From positions 84,539 through 148,538 of the forward strand of contig JAHCAX010000005.1 of the NCBI GenBank assembly GCA_019634675.1: a stretch of DNA of 64,000 bases, in the 5' to 3' direction. Below the pieces are notes generated by a model. It did not search any database, was not told the origin of the DNA, and saw only the letters and a program-made list of their open reading frames with translations. The stretch's first letter is position 1; each line of letters opens with the position of its first letter. Made by a program: the position numbers and the translations under genes. This DNA comes from Acherontichlamydia pituitae. Lineage in GTDB: Bacteria > Chlamydiota > Chlamydiia > Chlamydiales > Rhabdochlamydiaceae. Positions 7,209 through 15,602 of the stretch are shown here, piece by piece.

Positions 7209-8762
7209 TCATGAAGATCTAATTTGACTCGGACTGTGGATCAACGGCAGTTTGCCAAAATCCAGCTCCTCAAACAGGCGGACTTCGATCTCATTTCTTA
7301 AATGTTCCGGCAGCACGGCCCTAATCCGCTCTCTTGATTCTTCCGTATCGGTGAACAGGATATCGCAGCCTTCTTCGCCAAGGTAAACAGGGGTGTCCAG
7401 AAGGTATTCCATGGGATTGGGATCTGGATGGGAAGGTTTGGGCTTTACACTGGTCGATGCAAAAATAATTGGAGCAGGATCTGTGATCAAGGAACGGATA
7501 TGCTCATCCGTTGGAATTTGAACAGCGGGCGGCGCATCGCTCATCAGTTCGGCAACAATCCGTTGATGTCCTGCTTGAATCCGGTCTAATTCTTTAATAA
7601 AAATGGGCTTTAGCTGGTCCAAGTGATCTTGCCGGCCCCCTTCCAACTTGGTATCCAATGTCTTAATCAGCAACTCGAGCCATGTACTAGATCCGCTGCG
7701 GCTATAGGCGACTTCATTTTTAACAGAGTTAATGCTGAAACCGATCGATACTTCGCCTGCTCGTGGAATATCGGCTGCCGATGAGAAGATCGGCTGCAAG
7801 GAAAGGGGCATCGGAAGAGCGCACGTTGGACCTGTTGAACGGTACGTGTGCAGGAACTCTTGTTCTTCCGCAGTGAAATCATGTTCGATCATTGCAATGA
7901 GCTGCCTCAACGGCTTTTCTTGCTTCTGTCTTTCTTGATCAAGTCCAGCCAGCCAAGCGTCGCGATGGGGAACAATGCCTTGGACAAATGCCTCGTAATC
8001 CCATTGCTTGAGCTGCAAAAGCTCGATCGTTCTTTTGTTCCACTGGCTTTCCATAAACAAACTGTAGCTTGCCAGATTAAATAAGTGTCCAAGATGCTTA
8101 GGATTAAAGTAGGCGATCGTCGTATAGCTTTTAATCCGATCAATGTCCCGGACCGTTTCGACAGAGACATTTGCATTGTTGATCCCTTTGTTGCTGATGC
8201 CGACGGTCAGCTCGCCGCACATAGGTGCTATCCGATCGGCCAATAGGGCGCCCGTGCACTTAAGTTGGAAATTGTCCGATAGGAGCATCATCGCCAAAGC
8301 TGAAGTGCTTGAGCCATGAATGAAGGTCAGCCTGGAAAGAAGTTTTAGTTTTTCTTGGATCCCAGGAGGCGAAAAGAGTTCTAGGAGCTTTTGTTTCATC
8401 TCACGTCTATTCTCTTTGCTTGCAGGAGGTTTGTACTTCACTGTCCGCTGAAGCCCTTCATAGAAACGATAAGGAAGGTTTGATCGGGATGTCTTTTTCC
8501 AAAAACCGTAGCAGCGAAAGGGCATATGGGCTTCGCGGAGCTGTACAAGAGCGGTCTTGAACTCCCGATAGCTAGGAGAGTCTTTTCCTTGCTCCGCCTT
8601 GATCAGCTTTGCAAGCTTTTCGATCTCGCTGATGTCTCCGATCGAATAGTCCCAAGCGCTTGCCTTGAGCAGACTGGCCATGCTCGAAGAACTGGAAGGC
8701 TGATCCAAGCTGTGCAGGGGGAGCAGGACATTTGGCTGCGTGATGATCTCTGTAGCGGACAT
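7209..8762 (-). CDS. Orphan protein of unknown function (517 aa), second gene of an operon
   Basis: The start ATG at 8762 follows AAGGAAAG by 3 nt, and the gene begins 14 bases after the stop of the HD-domain gene, so the two are likely co-transcribed. The product has no membrane segment. Residues about 145-200 contain TFIHGSSTSALAMMLLSDNF and then CGELTVGISNKGINNANVS; an HGS/HGT motif followed by such a region is reminiscent of ADP-ribosyltransferase folds, but no complete catalytic triad was identified. The C-terminal third is Pro-rich and acidic. An effector is possible; function unknown. Confidence 0.6.
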   Translation of the reverse strand: MSATEIITQPNVLLPLHSLDQPSSSSSMASLLKASAWDYSIGDISEIEKLAKLIKAEQGKDSPSYREFKTALVQLREAHMPFRCYGFWKKTSRSNLPYRFYEGLQRTVKYKPPASKENRREMKQKLLELFSPPGIQEKLKLLSRLTFIHGSSTSALAMMLLSDNFQLKCTGALLADRIAPMCGELTVGISNKGINNANVSVETVRDIDRIKSYTTIAYFNPKHLGHLFNLASYSLFMESQWNKRTIELLQLKQWDYEAFVQGIVPHRDAWLAGLDQERQKQEKPLRQLIAMIEHDFTAEEQEFLHTYRSTGPTCALPMPLSLQPIFSSAADIPRAGEVSIGFSINSVKNEVAYSRSGSSTWLELLIKTLDTKLEGGRQDHLDQLKPIFIKELDRIQAGHQRIVAELMSDAPPAVQIPTDEHIRSLITDPAPIIFASTSVKPKPSHPDPNPMEYLLDTPVYLGEEGCDILFTDTEESRERIRAVLPEHLRNEIEVRLFEELDFGKLPLIHSPSQIRSS

Positions 8763-8776
8763 ATGCTTTCCTTACT

Positions 8777-9619
8777 TTAAATTTTGAGAATAGAAAGTTG
8801 AAAATCTTGGAACGAGTCTGCAGATTGAGCGTTAACGCCAATTAAGCTTTTTAGTTGTGCTGCTTTGGCCTCATTTGCATCGGAATAGCCGACATATTTA
8901 GGAAGGGATTCTTTTCCTAGCGCAACATGTTCGTTTTCGTCGTGCTGAAAGAAACGAACGCGAACGAACTCATAGCTTGCGGCATCGATCTTATGGAACA
9001 GGATTTTCAGGTCTAAAAAATCTCCTGTTGGAAGGTTGCTAGCCCTTGCACCGGCCTCGATCGATTCGGCCGTCTTCTGAAAATCTGCCTCAGTTGGCTG
9101 ACGCGTCTTCATCAGGTCGCCGATCGAATCATCTTCAAGAAGCGCATCAAAGACCGGGATGAGAGCTTCCAGTTTCCACTCTTTGCAGACTCGGCGGACC
9201 TCTTCCTGTGTGTATTTCAGCTCCAGCTCTTTGCGCGCAGGGGTTGCTGTGCGGATCTCTTTGACAGCGCGTCCTTTGCCGATATCGTGGAGGGCGAGAA
9301 AGAGGAGGAACTGCTGCGGAGAAAGGTGCGATCGCTCCAGGATAGTTTGAACTTCTGGCTGTGCGGCAAATTCTTTGGCAAAGCTATCGACGACCATATG
9401 GATATGCTCTTCGACAGTGTACCCTTCGCCGACGCCGGCAGAAAGGCTGTAGAGCTCGCTTAGCTTTGGATCTTGTTTTAAGAGGGCGATCAGTTCGCCG
9501 CCTGACAGCGGGTTCGTTCCATTCAGGAATGCATGAAGGGAAGATATGATTGGGCTTGCTGCTATCATTGGTAATGCAGCAGCTGAATGAAAGCTTGTTG
9601 AACTTGATGTTGATGCCAT
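8777..9619 (-). CDS. HD-domain-like protein (280 aa)
   Basis: The start ATG at 9619 has AAGG 6 nt upstream. The first 30 residues are Ser/Ala rich. From about residue 69 a pattern of the HD phosphohydrolase superfamily appears: VEEHIHMVVD (H72/H74), LFLALHDIGKGRAVKE with the HD pair at H111-D112, and a later ILFHKIDAASYEF segment that could supply the distal Asp. HD proteins bind metal and hydrolyse phosphoester bonds, often of nucleotides. The substrate cannot be deduced. It is the first gene of a two-gene unit with 7209-8762. A possible extended -10 is at 9659-9667. Confidence 0.55.
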   Translation of the reverse strand: MASTSSSTSFHSAAALPMIAASPIISSLHAFLNGTNPLSGGELIALLKQDPKLSELYSLSAGVGEGYTVEEHIHMVVDSFAKEFAAQPEVQTILERSHLSPQQFLLFLALHDIGKGRAVKEIRTATPARKELELKYTQEEVRRVCKEWKLEALIPVFDALLEDDSIGDLMKTRQPTEADFQKTAESIEAGARASNLPTGDFLDLKILFHKIDAASYEFVRVRFFQHDENEHVALGKESLPKYVGYSDANEAKAAQLKSLIGVNAQSADSFQDFQLSILKI

Positions 9620-10108
9620 AATTAACCTTATTAATTTAATAAAAACGCATATGTAAACATTATATCAAATAATAATGTAAAATTAAATAATAATATTATT
9701 AAAATAATTAATATTAGAATGTTAAAACAAAAAAATGTTTATGTTGTTGGTTTGGGAATGCATAGGTCCTCCCATGTATTGCTATCGCCCATAGTGCGGC
9801 TTTCCTCTCTAGATAACCCATTAAACAGCCAAGCCTAGGCTTCAATCGACAAACCATGCTGCCAAGCTTTGGCAATCGATTGATATCCAGGTAATGAATT
9901 AGACGGCCGTTTGATTAAGTCTGATTCAAGTTGTTAATAATAAATATTTTAAGAAAATCACTCTGATTACGTTTCTTTGTTTGTTAATTAGATCAAATTA
10001 GTAAATAAATTATTTTAATTAATTATAGATGAGAATTAAATTGAACTAAAAATAAACAAATTCAATAATAAGTATAGGGATCTATTATTCATAAAAATTA
10101 GGTGTGTC
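9620..10108. other. 489-base divergent gap
   Basis: The flanks (9620-9740 and 9940-10100) are very AT-rich with repeated TTGTTAAT-like words. The centre (about 9755-9910) is less AT-rich and contains two related words, GCCAAGCCTAGGCTTCAATC near 9828 and GCCAAGCTTTGGCAATCGAT near 9871. No open gene or recognised RNA was found; the centre could be a decayed gene or a small RNA. Confidence 0.4.
9659..9667 (-). promoter_or_regulatory. Extended -10 promoter of the HD-domain operon
   Basis: The reverse strand reads TGATATAAT, a perfect extended -10, ending 39 bases before the ATG at 9619. This gives a leader of roughly 33 nt. Confidence 0.55.
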
Positions 10109-12298
10109 ATGCAGCATCGTAAAAAGGTTGAAGAGCTATCGGTCATGGATGCCGTCGATAATTTGACGCATATGGCCGAGATCGATTTGACGGCTCCTGT
10201 CCGGGAAGAAGGGGAACCGGTCGAGTTGACGGAAGAGCAGATCAGCGAGCGTTTGCACGCGCTTTCTTGGCATGATCCTGAATATTTTGTGTATAACCGC
10301 GAGCGGGTCAAGGAGACCTTCCGCGTCATTCAGAACTACCTTAAGCAGATCTACGAAAAAGAAAAAGGGCAGTTGAGAGATGCCAGCACGCAGAAGGGGA
10401 TCCAGGCGATCATGCTCCTCGCTGCAGAAGCTGCGCAGAAGATGGACAAGTATACCGAAAAAGTAACGGGGGCTAAGAAAGAGGAGAGCATTGTCCAGCT
10501 GAAAGAGTACCAAGATCTTCAGCATTATTATCAGACAAAGATCATCCATAAATTTCAAAACTATGTCGAGATCAAAGAAGGATGGCAGGATGAGTGGAGC
10601 CAGGCTGCGGAAGGCGATCTTCTTGATGTCCAAAGGCAAGGTTTAAAAGACTTGGACACTGTCCGTCAGGACAAAGAGTATGAGCTGTTCATGGTCCGCA
10701 AAGAAGACGGCAAGCCTTTCTTCAACCGCGACCTTCTCCGCCATTTGCGCCTCGTCGGAGAGTTCGATGAGGTGTTCAGCGAGTCGTTCGGCGAGGACCC
10801 TTTCTTACGGATCAAGATGATCCAGGACCGGGACCTGCATACGACGGCAAAAGAGATCCTGCATTTGGTCGCTCCCTATGTCGACGACTACTACAAAGAA
10901 GCCTTGCGCTACAAGGACATGGAGTTCGTCGCTTCCATCAACAAAGCGATCATGGCCCTCATGCTAGCTGCCAATCCGCGCAACCTGATGCAGAACACGG
11001 TCGGTAAAAGCTGCGTCAGCTATTTCACCGATTTCCACTACTATTTGCGCAGGGCCCTCTCTTCTCAGGAATACATCAAGTACATCTCCAACCCTCCAGA
11101 TTCCTCCCACCGGTTCTTCCATATCCTGCTCAACCTTTCGCATGGCCTCAGCACTTCCTTCTTCGTCCGTCTTGGCAACCGGAAAGAAATGGTCGCCTTC
11201 ATCCGCTTCTTAATTGAAGAAGGGGGCAAGGGGAGCAGCACCCAGTCGGCGACGCACAGCCCTGTTTCGATCTGGAACAATTTGGCCGACGAGGATGAAC
11301 ATATCCGCTACCTGTTAAAAAAATACCCCAACGGCCCCTTGATGAAGGCGATCGACGTCTTCAGGGCGGACCAGCAGCTTATAGGTTTTGATCCGTTCGC
11401 CCAGGAGAACCTTCCCGGCCAGTTATACACCTTGATCAACGATCAGATGCACATCAGCTGTCTGAGGATGCCCTGCCCTGTCAGGCAGGAGTACATCAGC
11501 AAAGCGGATCTCGCCGAAGAGTTTTATGGGTTTTTGCGCTCGATCGGTTCAGAGAAGCGGGGCCAGCGCCACCTTTTGATCAACCTGCAGGACCGCACCT
11601 CGTGGCAAGAGCATGCCCGCTGCTTGGCCCTTGAGGACTTGCAGAAGAAGGCGGAGTTTGCCAAGTCGCTTGTTGTCGCAACTCTTCCCAAAAGCGGTGA
11701 TTTTTATATGCAGGCGGGAAGCTACATCAACCTCAACGATGCCAAGGAATTTATCAATACCTTTAAGGAGCAGATCGCAAGCGGCGAGCAGTGCGGATAT
11801 TTCCTTTCAGGGGCGATGAAGAGCAAGGAGATCGAAGAGTTCGTGAATGAGGCGATGAAGATGATCCACCACTATTTCTTCGGAGATAAAGGGTCCCTTT
11901 TGAGGAAAAACCGTCTCGATTTTATCGAGATCTTCTATCTGTTCTTTACGTTGAAGATCATCGACGTCTGCAAACCCGATACGATCAGTTTTACCTGCAA
12001 GGACGCTGTCGATACGGGAGCTGCGGCAAACGCGGAGTTTTATGCCTTCATTAAGATGATGAATGGCTTAAAGCCTTGGGAAAAGGATGATAAGGACTTT
12101 TTAAGCTGGATGCTCTACTCATCAGCCCTTGTGCTGCGCGAGAGGGCGATCGATAACCAAAGGCTGAACAGGATGCTCAGCGCGCTGACCGTCGTCAATG
12201 CCGAGTTGGAGGCCCAGCTGAGCGAAGTCATCAAGGCTAGCAGCAAGCTCTACAGCCTTCCCTTCTTCAAAGACCTTTCTGTCCAAGAAGCCCAGTAA
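10109..12298 (+). CDS. Large cytoplasmic-type protein of unknown function (729 aa)
   Basis: The start ATG at 10109 has AGGTG 4 nt upstream. The protein is charged and mostly helical, with no signal peptide or membrane segment; the first 200 residues include Glu/Lys-rich stretches likely to form coiled coil. A Cys-containing stretch (HISCLRMPCPVRQEYISKAD) lies near residue 450. No catalytic motif was recognised. Base composition and codon use look like the housekeeping genes rather than the AT-rich orphans, suggesting a long-resident, perhaps phylum-conserved gene. It is a single gene ended by the terminator at 12320-12345. Confidence 0.7.
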   Translation: MQHRKKVEELSVMDAVDNLTHMAEIDLTAPVREEGEPVELTEEQISERLHALSWHDPEYFVYNRERVKETFRVIQNYLKQIYEKEKGQLRDASTQKGIQAIMLLAAEAAQKMDKYTEKVTGAKKEESIVQLKEYQDLQHYYQTKIIHKFQNYVEIKEGWQDEWSQAAEGDLLDVQRQGLKDLDTVRQDKEYELFMVRKEDGKPFFNRDLLRHLRLVGEFDEVFSESFGEDPFLRIKMIQDRDLHTTAKEILHLVAPYVDDYYKEALRYKDMEFVASINKAIMALMLAANPRNLMQNTVGKSCVSYFTDFHYYLRRALSSQEYIKYISNPPDSSHRFFHILLNLSHGLSTSFFVRLGNRKEMVAFIRFLIEEGGKGSSTQSATHSPVSIWNNLADEDEHIRYLLKKYPNGPLMKAIDVFRADQQLIGFDPFAQENLPGQLYTLINDQMHISCLRMPCPVRQEYISKADLAEEFYGFLRSIGSEKRGQRHLLINLQDRTSWQEHARCLALEDLQKKAEFAKSLVVATLPKSGDFYMQAGSYINLNDAKEFINTFKEQIASGEQCGYFLSGAMKSKEIEEFVNEAMKMIHHYFFGDKGSLLRKNRLDFIEIFYLFFTLKIIDVCKPDTISFTCKDAVDTGAAANAEFYAFIKMMNGLKPWEKDDKDFLSWMLYSSALVLRERAIDNQRLNRMLSALTVVNAELEAQLSEVIKASSKLYSLPFFKDLSVQEAQ

Positions 12299-12319
12299 GC
12301 TCAATCAAACAAGTCTTTT

Positions 12320-12345
12320 AGAGGCGTGCCAGTTGGCGCGCCTCT
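12320..12345 (+). terminator. Terminator of the 729-aa gene
   Basis: An 11-bp stem (AGAGGCGTGCC with GGCGCGCCTCT, one G-U pair) and a 4-base loop, 21 bases after the stop codon. The T-run is weak (TGTTTC). Confidence 0.6.
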
Positions 12346-12436
12346 GTTTCAAAAAAACGATATTAGCTCATTAATCCGATCCAGATAAAATTTTTTGCCG
12401 GTTTTCAGAACGGCATCGCAAAATTACCAAGACATA

Positions 12437-12445
12437 TGATATAAT
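12437..12445 (+). promoter_or_regulatory. Extended -10 upstream of first TIKI-like gene
   Basis: TGATATAAT, identical to the boxes upstream of the HD operon and the Ser/Thr kinase. It is 181 bases from the ATG at 12627, so the leader would be long unless another promoter lies closer. Confidence 0.4.
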
Positions 12446-12626
12446 CTTGTCATTGCTTTTTTAATTAAATAACGCTTTTTAAATGGAGAGCGTGAAATTT
12501 AAAAGCCTGATTATTAATGGCTTTTATATTAGAGATCTTAGGATAGCCAAGACAATTTTATATTTTCCTGCCCTTCCTTTATCTTAATATTCTTAAATTG
12601 CGCGCATTGCGGCAAAACGAGGGATC

Positions 12627-13475
12627 ATGTCCATCATCAACGGAATTTCAGCAGGTCAAACCAATTTTAATTTGACTCAACCGAACTATTCGGCGTTAAT
12701 TTCTGATCAATTTCAGGTCGTCCATAAATTTAATGTTACCAGTATTATGGATGTCGATGTCTTCTTATTTGCTACCCATCATGAATCGGATGAATGCAGT
12801 GAGGTGGTTGGGACGGCCCTTTCTCAAATTGCGCGGCATCACGATCATATTGTCATTTTTGTGGAAGGCATATCAAAAACAGGCGAGCTCATTGAAGAGA
12901 AGGAATTTTTGATCGAATATCTTGATATAGATCCATTGCTTAGCGGCAAAGTTCATTTCTTCAGCTGGGACTTGAAAACAGAAGAAGGATATCGTTTGTT
13001 CACGAACAACTTGGATGAGGAGATCGACCGTTTGACAGAGGCATTAAAAGTTTTGGAAAAGACATACTTGGAAGTGGTAGGAGAACTGAAAGTTTCGTTC
13101 CCTGAGCTATGGGATGCAGAAATCCAGAGAGAATATAGCCCAGATGAGCGTAGCGAACTCAACTATTTGATGAATATTCATGGTGCATTAGTCGAAAAAA
13201 AAGCAGAAACTGCCAACAAGTTAAAAGAGACTGTTGCCATGGCAAATGAGATGGAGAAAAAAACTTTTCCTCATCGGACAGCAAGCATGGTCAGCGCCCT
13301 TCAGTCCATTGAAAACCTGCCCATTCAAGTTAAGGGGACAACGGCGGTTGCTTTTGTAGGCGGAACATCCCACTTATGCCAAAAAGAATATGCAGACCAA
13401 GTTTACGATTTAAGCCCTTTGTACCACGAACTATCCCATCATCGAGCGATGGTCCTGCTTCCCAAAGATCTATAG
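12627..13475 (+). CDS. TraB/TIKI-superfamily-like protein, paralogue 1 (282 aa)
   Basis: The start ATG has GAGGG 3 nt upstream. The spacing of conserved residues fits the TraB/TIKI (EreA/ChaN-like) superfamily: VDVFLFATHHESDE (His52, in place of the first GxxH motif), VIFVEGIS (Glu80), FPHRTASMV (Arg217) and VAFVGGTSHLC (second GxxH, His249). TIKI-like proteins are metal-dependent hydrolases or peptidases, and related ChaN binds heme. Residues 125-215 form a long helical insertion. There is no signal peptide. The gene is closely similar to 15603-16496. Superfamily membership is inferred from motif spacing, not from a search. Confidence 0.6.
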   Translation: MSIINGISAGQTNFNLTQPNYSALISDQFQVVHKFNVTSIMDVDVFLFATHHESDECSEVVGTALSQIARHHDHIVIFVEGISKTGELIEEKEFLIEYLDIDPLLSGKVHFFSWDLKTEEGYRLFTNNLDEEIDRLTEALKVLEKTYLEVVGELKVSFPELWDAEIQREYSPDERSELNYLMNIHGALVEKKAETANKLKETVAMANEMEKKTFPHRTASMVSALQSIENLPIQVKGTTAVAFVGGTSHLCQKEYADQVYDLSPLYHELSHHRAMVLLPKDL

Positions 13476-13480
13476 TAAAA

Positions 13481-13504
13481 AGCTCCTGCCGAAAGGCAGG
13501 AGCT
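13481..13504 (-). terminator. Terminator with GAAA loop between convergent genes
   Basis: A perfect 10-bp stem AGCTCCTGCC/GGCAGGAGCT closed by a GAAA tetraloop. On the reverse strand it is followed by TTTTT, so it mainly ends the 13547-15298 gene; it may also stop the convergent forward gene. Confidence 0.75.
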
Positions 13505-13546
13505 ATATGGTCAACTCTTATCAATTCTAAGAATCTCTCTTATCGC

Positions 13547-15298
13547 TTATCCGAAGTGGACGAAGCAAGGCAAGTTTTTCTTAGTCGACTGGTTGATCAA
13601 TCGGTAAGTTGCTAAAGATGGATCCAATTGCAGAGCAGCTATTTCATTGTCGAGGTCGTCAACTGCCTTTTTTAATTTTGCGACTTCAGCTTCTTTTTGC
13701 GTCAATGCAGGACTTGGCGCCGACAATTGCAAAACGCTCACATCGTATTCCTCTTGGACCAAGCGGGCATGGGTTTCTTTTCTAAGTAGTTTTTTCTCGC
13801 GGTAATCTTTCAAGGTTCCTTCGAATTTTGGAGTTCCAAGCTCATCGAGTATGGCTTTTTTGATGCCGAAGCCAGAGACGCTTAGTTTCTTGGAACGGAA
13901 TTGAATTTCCGGGTAGAGCCTTTCATAGGAAGTTTTGGTCTCATTTACCGATTGCTGTAATTTGCGGGCTTTTTTCGTTACACGTTGATCACTGGATGTG
14001 CTGATAATTTGTTGAGCTTTTTTCTCAATCTTGTCCAAATGCGTTAATACTGTTGTCTGACGTTTTTCCTTTTCCGCAATCGCTTCAGTTATCGTATAGC
14101 CGGCAACTGTGTTGGCACAAATTTGCTTTTGGAATTGTTCATGATTTGTGTCGATGAATTTTTTGGCATTTTCAGGATCAAGTTCTTCAGTTCCTGGATA
14201 ATTCGACAACTCAGGGATTGTAATGCCTAATTGAGACAGTTTGCCATCGAAGGACTTCAACCTGTGGTGGGAAGAACGGAAGTTAGGGAGCAGCGGGTGG
14301 TTTTGGTCTGCGCTGTTTGTCAATTCCCATCCTGTTGTTGTTTTTCTTTGCACTCCTCGATGAACCACATCTGGGTGTTGGAGATAGTCATGCACCTTTT
14401 GTTTGAGCTCGACAAATTCCTGGCGTGAATGATTGATCTCTTTTTCAAGGCCGGGATAAGCGTCGATCGCCGCAATGATATGGTCAATTTCGATTTCCAA
14501 GTTCGATTGCGGGCTGTTGCTGCTATAGAATTTGCGATCAAAAATCGACTCTCCCTTTTTTTCTAAAACATCTAATGCAGAGATCACATTTGGATCGATA
14601 TCATCCGCATTTCCGTTAAGGTCAATCAAGCCCGTTAGAAACTCGATGCTATGACTTTTAACATGGTGGACCAAATCAAAGGCGACATTGTATTTGAACT
14701 GGTCTGCGCAATAAGCCTGCGTTGTTGTCCTTGCGCTTTGGAAATAAGCGACATTTCCCTTATGAGTTTCCGAAGGAGAAACGACATCGCAAGGAGAAGC
14801 GGAGATAAAAGCATGTTCAGAGCTTGGAGCTAAATAAACAAGAGCTCCGCTGTTTGGGCCGCAGAATGTTGCATCTTGCTGGCTCAGCGTGCTTGTACAA
14901 GTTTTTACGTTGCTCGTATAGGAGTTCCATTGGTGATGATCTGCAGTTGGCGATTTCAACGTTTGCAAGAAACTGGCATTGACCTTCCATGTGGCGTGGT
15001 CCTGGCAAATCCTTTGTTTCTTGGGTTTATCTTTCCAGACGGTAGCTTCCCTCTTTCTTTTTTTACCCATTGTTGGAATTTTCTGTTCTACTTCGAAATT
15101 TTCACCAAGTAAAGTTGATTCTAAGGTAGCTGGATTGGCCTTTGTCGCCTCTACGATTTTTCCTTCTCTCTGTATGATTTCCATCAAGAGAGGGTCATCG
15201 CGGCGAGGGATGTCCCTTCGGATTCCTTTAAAATCAGCGGGTCTGTCGGGAGTGTTAAACAAGTTTGTAACTGTGTCTAATTTGAAGTTAAACGTCAT
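13547..15298 (-). CDS. Orphan protein with NLS-like basic cluster, candidate nucleomodulin (583 aa)
   Basis: The ATG at 15298 (MTFNFK) is preferred because GGGGG lies 5 nt upstream; the in-frame ATG at 15310 has no ribosome site. Residues 79-96 contain KKRKR, five residues, then KDKPKKQR, a bipartite nuclear-localisation-like pattern that is unusual for a bacterial cytoplasmic protein. Residues about 260-560 are helical with coiled-coil stretches (EKEKRQTTVLTHLDKIEKKA; QKEAEVAKLKKAVDDLDNEI). No enzyme domain is recognised. It lies in reverse orientation between the two TIKI-like paralogues. Delivery into the host nucleus is a hypothesis only. Confidence 0.65.
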   Translation of the reverse strand: MTFNFKLDTVTNLFNTPDRPADFKGIRRDIPRRDDPLLMEIIQREGKIVEATKANPATLESTLLGENFEVEQKIPTMGKKRKREATVWKDKPKKQRICQDHATWKVNASFLQTLKSPTADHHQWNSYTSNVKTCTSTLSQQDATFCGPNSGALVYLAPSSEHAFISASPCDVVSPSETHKGNVAYFQSARTTTQAYCADQFKYNVAFDLVHHVKSHSIEFLTGLIDLNGNADDIDPNVISALDVLEKKGESIFDRKFYSSNSPQSNLEIEIDHIIAAIDAYPGLEKEINHSRQEFVELKQKVHDYLQHPDVVHRGVQRKTTTGWELTNSADQNHPLLPNFRSSHHRLKSFDGKLSQLGITIPELSNYPGTEELDPENAKKFIDTNHEQFQKQICANTVAGYTITEAIAEKEKRQTTVLTHLDKIEKKAQQIISTSSDQRVTKKARKLQQSVNETKTSYERLYPEIQFRSKKLSVSGFGIKKAILDELGTPKFEGTLKDYREKKLLRKETHARLVQEEYDVSVLQLSAPSPALTQKEAEVAKLKKAVDDLDNEIAALQLDPSLATYRLINQSTKKNLPCFVHFG

Positions 15299-15602
15299 AA
15301 TTACCCCCATTATCCATCTATTGTTATTTTTGACAATTATTATACATTAGATCTAATTATTTATTAATATTTACTTTCGTTTTTTTGTTATGATTTAGAA
15401 TTAATTTGCATGTTATTAATTGTTAGTTGTTTAAATTTTTATTTTGTTTAATTTAATTTGATTAATTATGGTTTTAATGTATAATTTTTATAACATAATC
15501 ATCAAATTTAATTGTTTTTGTGGATTATTTAAGTGTAATCCATTTGTTTTTAGATGTTTAAGTGGAATTGGTTCGTAGTTTAATGTTTTATGTGAGGGAA
15601 TT
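15299..15602. other. AT-rich divergent gap (304 bases)
   Basis: Strongly AT-rich with repeated TTAATT and TGTTAGTTG words, a -10 for the reverse gene, and GAGGG 4 nt before the GTG start of the forward gene at 15603. No other gene is visible. Confidence 0.45.
15339..15344 (-). promoter_or_regulatory. -10 box of the NLS-bearing orphan
   Basis: The reverse strand reads TATAAT 40 bases before the ATG at 15298, within an AT-rich region. A matching -35 is not clear. Confidence 0.35.

Larger units (their letters stand above)
12299..12626. other. 328-base gap upstream of the first TIKI-like gene
   Basis: It holds the terminator of the preceding gene, an extended -10 at 12437-12445, and an AT-rich leader of about 175 bases. 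GAGGG lies 3 nt before the ATG at 12627. No further gene is visible. Confidence 0.5.
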
